This document shows, piece after piece, positions 51,409 to 59,164 of a stretch of DNA of 59,164 nucleotides (within the stretch, counting starts at the first letter, position 1; each line of letters starts with the position of its first letter). The translations under genes and the position numbers were made by a program. Under the pieces are notes generated by a model. That model saw nothing but the letters and a program-made list of their open reading frames with translations. It made no database searches and had not been told where the DNA came from. The DNA comes from an uncultured Bacteroidales bacterium (GTDB lineage: Bacteria > Bacteroidota > Bacteroidia > Bacteroidales > FEN-979), in the NCBI GenBank assembly GCA_903837605.1, contig CAILVF010000065.1, positions 1 through 59,164 on the forward strand, given 5' to 3'.

Positions 51409-52113
51409 ATGATTACAGATGTTGAAACTCTTGACCGTACAAGAAAATTAAAACTGCTTGACCACCTGATGGGCCTGATGACCGAAGAGCGAAGAAACAG
51501 GTTTGCTGCGGTCGTTTCCCTTCGAACCCGGCATATGAGCATCGTGCTCGAAGATATTTTCCAGCCGCATAATGCGAGCGCCGTGCTCCGCAGCTGCGAC
51601 TGCTTCGGCATACAGGATGTGCATATTATTGAGAACAGGAACAAATATGAAGTGAACCCCGATGTTGCACTGGGTTCCGCCCAATGGCTAACCTTATTTA
51701 AATATAATAAAACAGGTTCAAACACCGCTGCATGTATTAGTACTCTGAAAGAAAAAGGGTACAGGATCGTCGCCACCTCTCCGCATAAAAACGATTTCAC
51801 TCCCGGCAGCCTGCCGATCGACAGCCCCTTCGCCCTGGTTTTCGGGACGGAGCTCCAGGGCCTGTCGGAAGAAGCGATATCCCTGGCCGATCAGTTCATA
51901 AGGATACCAATGTTCGGGTTTACAGAAAGTCTCAATATCAGTGTTTCTGCGGCTATCCTACTGCAATCCCTGACCAAACGCCTGCGTGAGTCAGAAATAA
52001 GCTGGGCCCTCGGTGAAGAAGAAAAAAATGACGTCCTTCTACGCTGGGCTGCCTGTTCGGTTCGAAAGTCAGATGTGGTAATCAGGGATTTTCTGAAGAA
52101 AAATCCGGGCTGA
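51409..52113 (+). CDS. trmH: tRNA (guanosine-2'-O-)-methyltransferase, SpoU/TrmH type
   Basis: 234 residues with the SPOUT (knotted) methylase motifs: VLEDIFQPHNASAVLRSCDC (motif 1 with catalytic Arg), LVFGTELQGLSEEAISLADQ (motif 2) and IPMFGFTESLNISVSAAILL (motif 3). Length and C-terminus fit TrmH, which 2'-O-methylates G18 in tRNA. Divergent from the TPR-protein gene with promoters of both in the 100-bp gap. Confidence 0.92.
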   Translation: MITDVETLDRTRKLKLLDHLMGLMTEERRNRFAAVVSLRTRHMSIVLEDIFQPHNASAVLRSCDCFGIQDVHIIENRNKYEVNPDVALGSAQWLTLFKYNKTGSNTAACISTLKEKGYRIVATSPHKNDFTPGSLPIDSPFALVFGTELQGLSEEAISLADQFIRIPMFGFTESLNISVSAAILLQSLTKRLRESEISWALGEEEKNDVLLRWAACSVRKSDVVIRDFLKKNPG

Positions 52114-52138
52114 ACCTGTTTCAGAAGCATGATTTTTA

Positions 52139-52146
52139 TACCTTTG
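52139..52146 (+). promoter_or_regulatory. -7 box before the bTHX gene
   Basis: TACCTTTG, 80 bp before the start codon; a CGTAAAT repeat lies in the resulting leader. Confidence 0.45.
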
Positions 52147-52158
52147 CATTCCGGGAAT

Positions 52159-52184
52159 TATTCGTAAATCGTAAATCGTAATCC
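52159..52184. repeat. CGTAAAT heptanucleotide repeat
   Basis: ATTCGTAAATCGTAAATCGT then AATCC, in the leader before the bTHX gene. Related copy at 44606-44628. Confidence 0.65.
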
Positions 52185-52227
52185 GACCAGTTTCCGGCTC
52201 AACAATAAAATTTTAATAAACAGTCAT

Positions 52228-52563
52228 ATGGGAAAAGGTGATAAAAAATCAAGAAGAGGGAAGATCATCATCGGATCTTTCGGCGTAAGCCGTCCCCGGA
52301 GAAAGAAAAAAGGAATTGTTGCACCTCCTAAACCAAAGGAAGTTAAGGTTAAGGCAAAGACGGCCGAGGAACCCGTAAAAGCAGCTGCAGTGGAAGCCGC
52401 AGTTGAAGAAAAGAAAGTTGCAAAAAAGGCTGCCGCCAAAAAAGCTGTTGAGAAAACAGAAGAAGCTGAAGTAAAGCCAAAAGCTCCTAAAGCAAAGAAG
52501 AAGGCAGAACCCAAAGAAGCAGCTCCCGAAGCCGAAGCTCCTGCTGAAGCCCCGAAGGAATAA
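52228..52563 (+). CDS. Small ribosomal protein bTHX with long Lys/Ala/Glu tail
   Basis: The first 29 residues (MGKGDKKSRRGKIIIGSFGV then SRPRRKKKG) match bTHX, a tiny 30S protein that stabilises 16S rRNA helices in Thermus and is common in Bacteroidota, usually only 25-60 residues. Here about 80 more residues follow, made almost only of Lys, Ala, Glu, Val and Pro (KAAAVEAAVEEKKVAKKAAA and so on), a disordered, histone-H1-like tail. Terminator right behind. The tail may add RNA/DNA binding; its role is unknown. Confidence 0.85.
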   Translation: MGKGDKKSRRGKIIIGSFGVSRPRRKKKGIVAPPKPKEVKVKAKTAEEPVKAAAVEAAVEEKKVAKKAAAKKAVEKTEEAEVKPKAPKAKKKAEPKEAAPEAEAPAEAPKE

Positions 52564-52609
52564 AGCCCGGAACAAATTTCCGAGGCTTTGAAACTATTTC
52601 AATAATTCC

Positions 52610-52641
52610 GTCCGGGTGTTTTTCAGCACCCGGACTTTTTT
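52610..52641 (+). terminator. Terminator of the bTHX gene, touching the rsmG start
   Basis: Stem GTCCGGGTG / CACCCGGAC with loop TTTTTCAG, then seven T. The last T is next to ATG of rsmG at 52642. Confidence 0.9.
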
Positions 52642-53262
52642 ATGGAACTGATCAGGAAGTACTTCCCTTCATTGTCGGTAAAACAGTTTGGGCAGTTTGC
52701 CCGCCTGCTTGAATTATACCCCGAATGGAACAGCCGCATCAATGTCATCAGCCGAAAGGACATTGAACACCTGGAGGAAAGGCATATACTTCACTCCATG
52801 TCTGTAGCCAAAATCATTCAATTCAATCCCGGCACCTGGATCATGGATGCAGGGACAGGTGGAGGGTTACCGGGCATACCGCTTGCCATCCTGCATCCTG
52901 AATCGGAATTCGTACTGGTAGATTCCATAGGAAAAAAGATCCATGTGGCCGATTCCATTATCAAAGAACTGGAACTCAACAATGCCAGCGCCCTCAACTG
53001 CAGGTACGAAGACCTAAAACAGCCATACGACTTTATCCTTGGCCGGGCAGTGACCAATATTGCCGATTTCAGCGCCAAACTAAAAAAACTTATCATCAGG
53101 AACGGGAATAACAGCCTTGAAAACGGGTTCCTGTATTTAAAAGGAGGCGATTTCGAGGAAGAACTGGCAAGCCTCCAGTCAAAATGGACGGTTTACCCCC
53201 TTTCCGATTATTTCACTGAAGAATATTTCCTTACCAAAAAACTCCTGCATCTGTACCAGTGA
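52642..53262 (+). CDS. rsmG: 16S rRNA (guanine-N7)-methyltransferase RsmG
   Basis: 206 residues: FGQFARLLELYPEWNSRINV (substrate region), RHILHSMSVAKII, MDAGTGGGLPGIPLAILHPE (SAM motif), FVLVDSIGKKIHVADSIIKE and ILGRAVTNIADF. Methylates G527 of 16S rRNA. The ATG immediately follows the T-run of the preceding terminator, leaving no room for a separate promoter or ribosome site; no other start fits, since the conserved region begins at once. Expression probably depends on read-through. Confidence 0.94.
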   Translation: MELIRKYFPSLSVKQFGQFARLLELYPEWNSRINVISRKDIEHLEERHILHSMSVAKIIQFNPGTWIMDAGTGGGLPGIPLAILHPESEFVLVDSIGKKIHVADSIIKELELNNASALNCRYEDLKQPYDFILGRAVTNIADFSAKLKKLIIRNGNNSLENGFLYLKGGDFEEELASLQSKWTVYPLSDYFTEEYFLTKKLLHLYQ

Positions 53263-53325
53263 TCAGTGACTAGTGACTAGTGATCAGTGACTGCTGACTG
53301 CTGACTGTTCACTATTCACCTTTCA
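53257..53325. repeat. AGTGACT heptanucleotide array
   Basis: About ten degenerate 7-bp units: AGTGATCAGTGACTAGTGAC and onward through GCTGACT, GTTCACT and TTTCACT. It begins inside the rsmG stop codon region and fills the gap before the OPT transporter. Confidence 0.85.
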
Positions 53326-53395
53326 CTAATTCAAAATTCCTTGTTAGGTTGCTTCTTTTTTCGTTATTTAGCAAAAAATTAAAAAAATCACGATT

Positions 53396-55471
53396 ATGGC
53401 TGAAGCAAAAAAGTATGTTCCCTTCGTCTCCGCCGAAACGCATATGAAGGAATTCACCTTGCGGGCTCTTATCGTAGGCTTGTTCTTTGCCGTTATCCTT
53501 GGGGCTGCAAATGCCTACCTGGGTCTTAAAGCAGGGATGACGATAGCCGCGACTTATCCTGCCGCTGTTCTTGGAATGGCCCTGCTCCGTATCATGCGGG
53601 GGACGATCCTTGAAGAAAATTTCACACGTACTGTCGGTTCCATCGGGGAATCCGTGGCTGCCGGCGCAATTTTCACCCTGCCTGCATTTTTTGTGTCGGG
53701 TATATGGCCTGAGTTCTTCACCATGGGTCACTATATCACTTCATCGCTTATCCTGATCGCAGGAGGTATCCTGGGCATCATGTTTGTTGCCCTGCTTCGC
53801 CGTGTAATGGTTGAAGATGCAGAGCTTCCTTTCCCCGAGTCAGTTGCCGCTGCCGAGATCCACAAGGCCGGACAGGGCGGTTCAGGCGGGTCCAAATTCC
53901 TGTTCTGGGCCATGGGACTGGGCGCTGCTGTAAAGCTTCTCGGAGAACTCAAATTCTTCCTGTATCTCTGGGAAAAATTCGTTTACTGGGGCAAACAAAC
54001 CATCTCGGGCACCGTTTTCACGGGCAAGGGAGGGATGATGATGAGTTCCCCCGGAGTAAGCCCTGCATACATGGGTGTAGGTTATATCATCGGCCCCAAA
54101 CTGGGCGCCCTTAACTTCAGCGGGGGCCTCCTTGCCTGGGGACTCATGGTACCCATGATCATGTATTTCATTTTACCGAGCATGGATTTCCAGGCATGGG
54201 CCGCTTTCCTGATGGGCAAAGACGCTACTCTGACCCTGGAACAGGCCATGACCAAGGTAAATGACCCGGCTTACCAGATGCTCCAGATATGGAAATTCAT
54301 CGTAAGGCCTATCGCAATCGGCGGGATGCTTGTTAGCGCCGGCTTCACATTATATAAAATGAGAAAGAGCCTGATCACCGGAGTGGGCAGGTCTATCACC
54401 GACGTTAAAAAAGCAGCCCAGGGCATGGGGCATGCCGCTCCCCGCACCGAGAAAGACCTTAGCTTCGGCGCTATCATTATAGGCATTCTCGCAGTTGCAG
54501 TCCTGACTTTCTGTATCACCTTCTTTATTTTCGAGACTAATATCCTGATCGCTGTTGTTGCTTCAACAGTCATGATCATCCTGGCTTTTTTCTTTGCAGC
54601 CGTATCGGGTTACCTGGTAGGCATCATGGGATCAAGCAATAACCCTATCAGCGGACTTACACTTACTGCACTTGTGGTTACAGCCCTCATACTCGTCGGT
54701 TTAGGCGTACAGGGTAATGCAGGCGTTGCTACCGTTCTCGGCGTTGCCGCTATCGTTTGCGTATCAGCAGCCGTGGCAGGTGAAATGCTTCAGGACCTGA
54801 AGGCAGGACATATCCTCGGAGGTACCCCCTGGAGAATGCAGATCGGTGATATCATCGGCGTTATTCTCGCAGGCGCCGTGATGTTTGTAGTACTTGCTTA
54901 CCTCAACGAAGGCGATATTGCTTCGGGTAAAAACCTGGGTTACCAGGGAGGGTTTGGCAGCCGCAACCTTTCGGCCCCCCAGGCCGGCCTTATGGCTATC
55001 CTTTCCCGCGGTATTGTTGAAGGCGCCATGGCATGGCCCCTCATCATTTCAGGGATGCTCATGGGTGTGGCTTTCATCCTCATGCAGGTGCGCAGCCCTA
55101 TGCTCGTAAGCGTGGGTATGTACCTCCCCCTTGAAACCACCTTCGCGATTTTTGTCGGCGGACTGATCAAAGGCGGTGTTGACTATTTTACCGGTAAACG
55201 AAAACTCAATGAAGCACAAAAGATACGGGTCGAGAACACAGGAGTTCTGCTGGCATCCGGGATGATTGCGGGAGAGGCCCTGATGGGTCTCGTTATTGCC
55301 ATCTTCGCGGCTTTCGAGATCTTCCTCTATGACCATTTCGTTTTCTTCAAAAACCCGACCTACTTTGTCAGCCTTGTTATTATTGCGATTATAGCTTTCG
55401 TACTCATCCAGATACCCCTTAAGAACGCAGGGAAGCCCGATGAACCGGCTCCCCCGGCATCAGGCATGTAA
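53396..55471 (+). CDS. OPT-family oligopeptide transporter
   Basis: 691 residues, about 14-16 membrane helices. Typical OPT features: EFTLRALIVGLFFAVILGAA, NAYLGLKAGMTIAATYPAAV, ENFTRTVGSIGESVAAGAIF, LPFPESVAAAEIHKAGQGGS, and GSSNNPISGLTLTALVVTAL. OPT proteins of this bacterial group import oligopeptides, probably by proton symport. It stands next to a dipeptidase (pepD), fitting peptide use. Intact with its own terminator. Confidence 0.93.
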   Translation: MAEAKKYVPFVSAETHMKEFTLRALIVGLFFAVILGAANAYLGLKAGMTIAATYPAAVLGMALLRIMRGTILEENFTRTVGSIGESVAAGAIFTLPAFFVSGIWPEFFTMGHYITSSLILIAGGILGIMFVALLRRVMVEDAELPFPESVAAAEIHKAGQGGSGGSKFLFWAMGLGAAVKLLGELKFFLYLWEKFVYWGKQTISGTVFTGKGGMMMSSPGVSPAYMGVGYIIGPKLGALNFSGGLLAWGLMVPMIMYFILPSMDFQAWAAFLMGKDATLTLEQAMTKVNDPAYQMLQIWKFIVRPIAIGGMLVSAGFTLYKMRKSLITGVGRSITDVKKAAQGMGHAAPRTEKDLSFGAIIIGILAVAVLTFCITFFIFETNILIAVVASTVMIILAFFFAAVSGYLVGIMGSSNNPISGLTLTALVVTALILVGLGVQGNAGVATVLGVAAIVCVSAAVAGEMLQDLKAGHILGGTPWRMQIGDIIGVILAGAVMFVVLAYLNEGDIASGKNLGYQGGFGSRNLSAPQAGLMAILSRGIVEGAMAWPLIISGMLMGVAFILMQVRSPMLVSVGMYLPLETTFAIFVGGLIKGGVDYFTGKRKLNEAQKIRVENTGVLLASGMIAGEALMGLVIAIFAAFEIFLYDHFVFFKNPTYFVSLVIIAIIAFVLIQIPLKNAGKPDEPAPPASGM

Positions 55472-55488
55472 TCGGGATATCCTTCATC

Positions 55489-55526
55489 ACGGGGCTGGCA
55501 CCTGAAAGGTTGCCAGCCCCGTTTTA
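55489..55526 (+). terminator. Terminator of the OPT transporter
   Basis: Perfect stem ACGGGGCTGGCA / TGCCAGCCCCGT with a 10-base loop, then TTTTA. Confidence 0.9.
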
Positions 55527-55535
55527 TCTTACCAT

Positions 55536-55940
55536 ATGGAAGTATCGTTTTTCAAACGGAGAAAGATCCTCAAACAGGCTAACACCCTCGACCTGCATCC
55601 CATAAAGTTGCTGGGATCTGAGAAACGTGACGAGGAGACCCTTAACATCCTCCTCCCGAGGTTTAAGAACAGCCTTGCAAACAAATTGTTTCAGCCTAAA
55701 TGGAAAGAGGAATTTATTAAAATCAAACTGGATGCCTTCGGATCGACTGTATGGGAACAACTCGACGGGAACCAAAGCACAGGGGAGATATGTAATAAAC
55801 TCAGGGATACTTTTCCTGAAAAACTCCAGCCGCTTGAGGAAACAGAGGATCGGGTAAGCACGTTCCTGTCAATGCTCTACCAGCAGAGATTCATATCGTT
55901 CAGGGAGATCCAAAAAGATCAGGATACTGTCGGCAAATAG
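55536..55940 (+). CDS. PqqD-family (peptide chaperone-like) protein
   Basis: 134 residues. The C-terminal part IKIKLDAFGSTVWEQLDGNQ, TGEICNKLRDTFPE and VSTFLSMLYQQRFISF fits the PqqD winged-helix fold (LNxTGxxIWxLLDGxxTxxEIxxxLxxxF). PqqD-like domains bind peptides to be modified by radical SAM enzymes; no such partner or precursor peptide is adjacent (the anSME is 25 kb away). The N-terminal 60 residues are basic and unlike PqqD. Role unknown. Confidence 0.8.
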   Translation: MEVSFFKRRKILKQANTLDLHPIKLLGSEKRDEETLNILLPRFKNSLANKLFQPKWKEEFIKIKLDAFGSTVWEQLDGNQSTGEICNKLRDTFPEKLQPLEETEDRVSTFLSMLYQQRFISFREIQKDQDTVGK

Positions 55941-55950
55941 TTTTTTTTCC

Positions 55951-55958
55951 TATCTTTG
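55951..55958 (+). promoter_or_regulatory. -7 box before pepD
   Basis: TATCTTTG, 32 bp before the start codon; distal element unclear. Confidence 0.5.
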
Positions 55959-55989
55959 TAGTTCAGTACCAATGTAAAATCCCTAAACC

Positions 55990-57450
55990 ATGAGTAAAGA
56001 TATTTTAAACCTCGAACCAGCTCTGCTGTGGAAAAATTTCTACAGCCTTACACAGATCCCCCGCCCCTCGAAACACGAAGATAAAGTGAGGGATTTTCTT
56101 GTTAAATTCGGTAAAGACCTTGGCCTTGAAACCATACAGGATGAAGTAGGCAACGTAATCATCCGCAAACCTGCCACTGCCGGCATGGAAAACCGTAAAG
56201 GCGTGGTACTGCAGGGACATATGGACATGGTTCCCCAGAAGAACAACGATACCGAACATGATTTTGAAAAAGATCCCATCACTACCTATATAGATAATGG
56301 CTGGGTAAAGGCAAAAGGGACTACCCTTGGTGCCGATAACGGCTTGGGCGTTGCAGCAGCAATGGCTGTCCTTGAATCAAAGAACATACAGCACGGCCCT
56401 ATTGAAGCCTTCATCACCACCGACGAAGAAACCGGGATGACCGGGGCTATGGGCATCAAACCCGGAGTTCTTAAAGGTGACATCCTCCTTAACCTTGATA
56501 CCGAAGAAGAAGGCGAACTTTACATCGGTTGCGCCGGCGGCACAAACGGTAACTTCTCGTTCCGTTTCAAAACTGCAGCCCTTCCTTCGGCTGTTGAAGC
56601 ATTCAAAATTACGGTCACCGGCATGAAAGGCGGCCATAGCGGTGTTGACATCCGCCTCGAAAGAGGAAATTCAATAAAAGTCCTGACCAGGGTGCTTTGG
56701 GAAGGAAGTAAAAATTTCGGGCTCAGGCTCGCCGCACTTGAAGGCGGAAGCCTCAGGAACGCCATCCCAAGGGAAGCCAGTGCAACGATAGTGGTCCCGG
56801 TTCAGCATAAAGACTCCCTCGCAGCAATGGTTGCCGGTCTCGAACAAATTATAAGAAAAGAACTCTCGGCCGTGGAACCCAATATGAAGATCATCCTCAC
56901 CCCTGCCGAAAAACCTCTCTCCCTGATTGATGAAGTCAGCCAGGGGAATATCATCAATGCCCTTTATGCCTGCCCCAACGGCGTGATCCGTATGAGCAAC
57001 GAAATGCCCGGGCTTGTCGAGACATCCATAAATATCGGGGTTCTTAAAACCGACAACAACATGGTGATCGGCCAAACCCTCCTCCGCAGCTCGGTTGACT
57101 CTGCAAAACTCGACCTCCAGAATATGGTCGATGCCGTTTTTACCATGGCCGGGGCAGATATCAATTTCGACGGAGAATACCCGGGATGGAAACCAAATCC
57201 CGATTCAGTCATACTGAAACTGATGCAGGACCTCTATAAAAAAATGTTCGGGAAAGAACCGCTTGTAACAGCCATCCATGCAGGTCTTGAATGCGGCATC
57301 CTCGGCGGACCTTATCCCAACTGGGATATGATCTCGGTAGGCCCGACCATCGTTTCACCACATTCACCGGATGAAAAAGCAGAGATCGCCTCCGTACAGA
57401 AATTCTGGGATTACCTGCTGGAAACATTAAAAAACATCCCGGCGAAATAA
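55990..57450 (+). CDS. pepD: Aminoacyl-histidine dipeptidase (PepD)
   Basis: 486 residues, the length of PepD (M20 family, zinc). Motifs: FYSLTQIPRPSKHEDKVRDF, VVLQGHMDMVPQKN (zinc His and Asp), GTTLGADNGLGVAAAMAVLE (bridging Asp), FITTDEETGMTGAMGI (catalytic Glu pair), LLNLDTEEEGELYIGCAGGT, GLECGILGGPYPNWDMISVG and the last zinc His in TIVSPHSPDEKAEI. It splits dipeptides such as carnosine and Xaa-His in the cytoplasm. Works well with the OPT peptide importer upstream. Confidence 0.95.
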   Translation: MSKDILNLEPALLWKNFYSLTQIPRPSKHEDKVRDFLVKFGKDLGLETIQDEVGNVIIRKPATAGMENRKGVVLQGHMDMVPQKNNDTEHDFEKDPITTYIDNGWVKAKGTTLGADNGLGVAAAMAVLESKNIQHGPIEAFITTDEETGMTGAMGIKPGVLKGDILLNLDTEEEGELYIGCAGGTNGNFSFRFKTAALPSAVEAFKITVTGMKGGHSGVDIRLERGNSIKVLTRVLWEGSKNFGLRLAALEGGSLRNAIPREASATIVVPVQHKDSLAAMVAGLEQIIRKELSAVEPNMKIILTPAEKPLSLIDEVSQGNIINALYACPNGVIRMSNEMPGLVETSINIGVLKTDNNMVIGQTLLRSSVDSAKLDLQNMVDAVFTMAGADINFDGEYPGWKPNPDSVILKLMQDLYKKMFGKEPLVTAIHAGLECGILGGPYPNWDMISVGPTIVSPHSPDEKAEIASVQKFWDYLLETLKNIPAK

Positions 57451-57536
57451 ATACCGGCAAAACCGGGAACAGTATCCCGGCCAAACCCTGCTCCGGCAGC
57501 ATAAACCGGGGCAGGTCCCGAAAATTTTAAGTTTCA

Positions 57537-57567
57537 TTTGGTTGCTTAAATTAATTTTGTATCTTTG
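57537..57567 (+). promoter_or_regulatory. Promoter of rpmH
   Basis: TTTG (57537-57540), 19-bp spacer, TATCTTTG (57560-57567). Best match to the Bacteroidota promoter consensus in the window, 21 bp before the rpmH start. Confidence 0.8.
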
Positions 57568-57588
57568 CAGCCCTAAAATAAGAATACA

Positions 57589-57750
57589 ATGGCAGCTCCA
57601 ACATTTCACCCTTCGAACACAAAAAGAAAGAACAAACATGGTTTCCGTGAAAGAATGTCTACAGCTAACGGACGCAGGGTTCTTGCAAACAGAAGAGCAA
57701 CAGGCAGAAAAAAACTGACCGTTTCAGACGAACAAAACGACAAGAAATAA
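57589..57750 (+). CDS. rpmH: 50S ribosomal protein L34
   Basis: 53 residues: [53 protein letters not shown]. The [26 protein letters not shown] core is diagnostic. The start differs slightly from the usual MKRTFQPS (here [10 protein letters not shown]). Own promoter and terminator. Not next to dnaA or rnpA in the visible part. Confidence 0.96.
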   Translation: MAAPTFHPSNTKRKNKHGFRERMSTANGRRVLANRRATGRKKLTVSDEQNDKK

Positions 57751-57795
57751 TTTTCACGGTTTTGGAAATACCGTTAACCCGGTTATGACGTTATG

Positions 57796-57830
57796 AAAAG
57801 AAGATAATTTCACATTATCTTCTTTTTTTA
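57796..57830 (+). terminator. Terminator of rpmH
   Basis: Perfect stem AAAAGAAGATAAT / ATTATCTTCTTTT with a five-base loop and a T-run. Confidence 0.85.
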
Positions 57831-57862
57831 TTTTTGACAACCAATTCGTTAAAGACCCAAGC

Positions 57863-59164
57863 ATGAAAAACCTGAACTTCAAATCGGCATGGCCTTACCT
57901 GGTCGCCCTTGTTATTTTCCTGGTCATCACAATGTCATTCCTCTCCCCTCTTATCGAAGGGAAACAGATCCTCCAGAGCGACATAATGCATTGGAAAGGC
58001 GCAGCCAAGGAAATCACCGATTTCAGGGATAAAACCGGACAGGAACCATTGTGGACGAATTCAATGTTCGGGGGAATGCCTGCATACCAAATCTCGACTC
58101 GCTACACAGGAAACGCGCTTGGCTTTCTCGACAATATCCTCACACTAGGCCTGCCCCACCCGGCAAATATGGTATTCCTCTATTTCGTCGGTTTTTTCAT
58201 ACTTCTGCTGGTTCTCGGGCTTAATCCCTGGCTCTCAGTGGCGGGAGCAATAGCATATGCCTTCTCATCGTATTTTTTCATCATCATTGAAGCCGGGCAC
58301 AATTCCCAGGCACATGCCATTGGCTATATCGCCCCGGTACTTGCCGGCATGATACTTACCCTGAGAAAAAAATACCTCTGGGGATTTATCCTCACAGCGG
58401 TCTTCCTCTCCCTGGAAGTGAAACAAAACCATCTTCAGATCACATACTACCTGGCCCTGACAGCCATCACACTGGGGCTGGTTGAACTGCTGTATGCCTT
58501 CAGGAATAAAACTTTCGTGCCTTATATCAAATCGGTCTCCCTGCTGCTGGTGGCCCTCGCTTTTGCAGTCCTTACAAACCTGTCGCTGCTCTGGACCACT
58601 TACGAGTACGGGAACTATACCATCAGGGGGAAATCGGACCTCACAAGCCAGAAATCCAACCGTACTTCGGGTCTCGACAAATCGTATGCAACCCAGTGGA
58701 GCTATGGAGTGGGCGAAACCATGACCCTGCTGATCCCCGATTTTTATGGTGGTTCCTCAAATGAGTCGCCCGGCATGAACTCCAATATCGCCAAAGTCCT
58801 CCGCACAAATAACATACCCGATGATAATATCAGGCAGTTTGCAGCCCAGTCGGGATTGATGTACTGGGGAAACCAGCCCTGGACATCCCCTGTGTATATC
58901 GGTGCAATCGTTATTTTCCTGTTCTTTCTCGGGCTGATCATCGTGAAAGGCCCCCTGAAATGGTGGCTGCTTGCGGCAACCATACTTTCGATAACACTCT
59001 CATGGGGACATAATTTCATGGGGCTCACCGACTTTTTCCTGAATTACTTCCCCGGCTACAATAAATTCAGGGCGGTCACTATGATCCTTATTATTGCAGA
59101 ACTCACCATGCCTTTGCTGGGATTCCTGGCCATTAAAGTGATCTTTGACGAAATGTCCACTGCC
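57863..59164 (+). CDS. YfhO-family membrane protein, partial (runs off the right edge)
   Basis: 434 codons without a stop to the window end. Start MKNLNFKSAWPYLVALVIFL. Many membrane helices (LVALVIFLVITMSFLSPLIE; VFLYFVGFFILLLVLGLNPW; LSVAGAIAYAFSSYFFIIIE), with loops QSDIMHWKGAAKEI, WTNSMFGGMPAYQIS and EAGHNSQAHAIGYIAP typical of Bacteroidota YfhO-like proteins. YfhO belongs to the GT-C-like glycosyltransferase-type membrane proteins linked to envelope polymer glycosylation. The full family size is about 800 residues, so about half is present. Confidence 0.85.
   Translation, partial: MKNLNFKSAWPYLVALVIFLVITMSFLSPLIEGKQILQSDIMHWKGAAKEITDFRDKTGQEPLWTNSMFGGMPAYQISTRYTGNALGFLDNILTLGLPHPANMVFLYFVGFFILLLVLGLNPWLSVAGAIAYAFSSYFFIIIEAGHNSQAHAIGYIAPVLAGMILTLRKKYLWGFILTAVFLSLEVKQNHLQITYYLALTAITLGLVELLYAFRNKTFVPYIKSVSLLLVALAFAVLTNLSLLWTTYEYGNYTIRGKSDLTSQKSNRTSGLDKSYATQWSYGVGETMTLLIPDFYGGSSNESPGMNSNIAKVLRTNNIPDDNIRQFAAQSGLMYWGNQPWTSPVYIGAIVIFLFFLGLIIVKGPLKWWLLAATILSITLSWGHNFMGLTDFFLNYFPGYNKFRAVTMILIIAELTMPLLGFLAIKVIFDEMSTA

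Noticed and set aside
52224..52514. Hydrophobic Phe/Ala/Ser-rich frame on the minus strand
   Set aside because: Mirror of the Lys/Ala/Glu-rich bTHX tail; low complexity, not a real membrane protein.
55536..55940. Radical SAM/RiPP cluster suggested by the PqqD-like gene
   Set aside because: No precursor peptide or radical SAM enzyme is adjacent; the only radical SAM gene here is the sulfatase maturase 25 kb away.

Overview
The window looks like a chromosomal contig from a member of the Bacteroidota, most likely an uncultured Bacteroidales-like species. Evidence: type IX secretion C-terminal sorting domains (23.8-25.2 kb and the 30.5-32.7 kb sulfatase), a carboxypeptidase-regulatory-like/TonB receptor, PorT-like outer-membrane barrels, a FISUMP-domain lipoprotein, the small ribosomal protein bTHX, and promoters of the Bacteroidota type (TAnnTTTG about 20 bp after TTG) before rpmH, HU and hicB.

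0-11.4 kb is an AT-rich defence island read on the minus strand. In transcription order it holds a WYL regulator, a giant fusion of N6-adenine methylase + HsdS-like target recognition domain + histidine kinase, a response regulator ending in a cold-shock-like domain, a broken XRE regulator, hsdM, hsdS, a DUF262/DUF1524 (GmrSD-type) nuclease and hsdR. hsdR is cut after about 123 codons by the end of what looks like an IS21-type element running off the left edge. The methylase-kinase/response-regulator pair is the best candidate here for a poorly described system: a DNA-recognition module wired directly to a two-component phosphorelay with a nucleic-acid-binding output.

11.4-17.7 kb is a graveyard of small accessory genes: an HNH restriction-like nuclease, a Fic relic with a possible Fic antitoxin, a PIN toxin-antitoxin pair with a 4-bp duplication at the toxin start, an ORF6N protein, HicB with a decayed HicA, a possible DUF1016 fragment, and a chimeric wreck of an ORF6N gene joined to a phosphoesterase. 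Two repeat systems run through it: a dispersed element of about 30 bp (consensus around GCTCCCYCATCCGCAGTC, five intergenic copies), and a set of near-perfect palindromes (core TCRCAAWTTGYGA) found both between genes and inside the ORF6N coding sequence.

17.8-59.2 kb is mostly core and surface biology at higher GC: PAP2 phosphatase, a VOC protein, TonB receptor, AraC regulator, secreted beta-propeller proteins, OMPs and a lipase; a Ser-type secreted sulfatase facing its anaerobic maturase; an envelope operon (LTA-synthase-like enzyme, lipid kinase, MscS channel, FISUMP lipoprotein); citrate lyase (CitD-CitE fusion and CitF) running into recQ; a methyltransferase; 3-methyladenine glycosylase; a two-gene hybrid histidine-kinase operon; HU; fmt; a TPR membrane protein; trmH; bTHX; rsmG; an OPT transporter; a PqqD-like protein; pepD; rpmH; and a YfhO-type membrane protein running off the right edge. 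Several different heptanucleotide tandem repeats are scattered through this part, some inside coding sequence (citDE, fmt).

No tRNA, rRNA or CRISPR array was recognised by eye. All family names are from reading motifs; no database search was possible.
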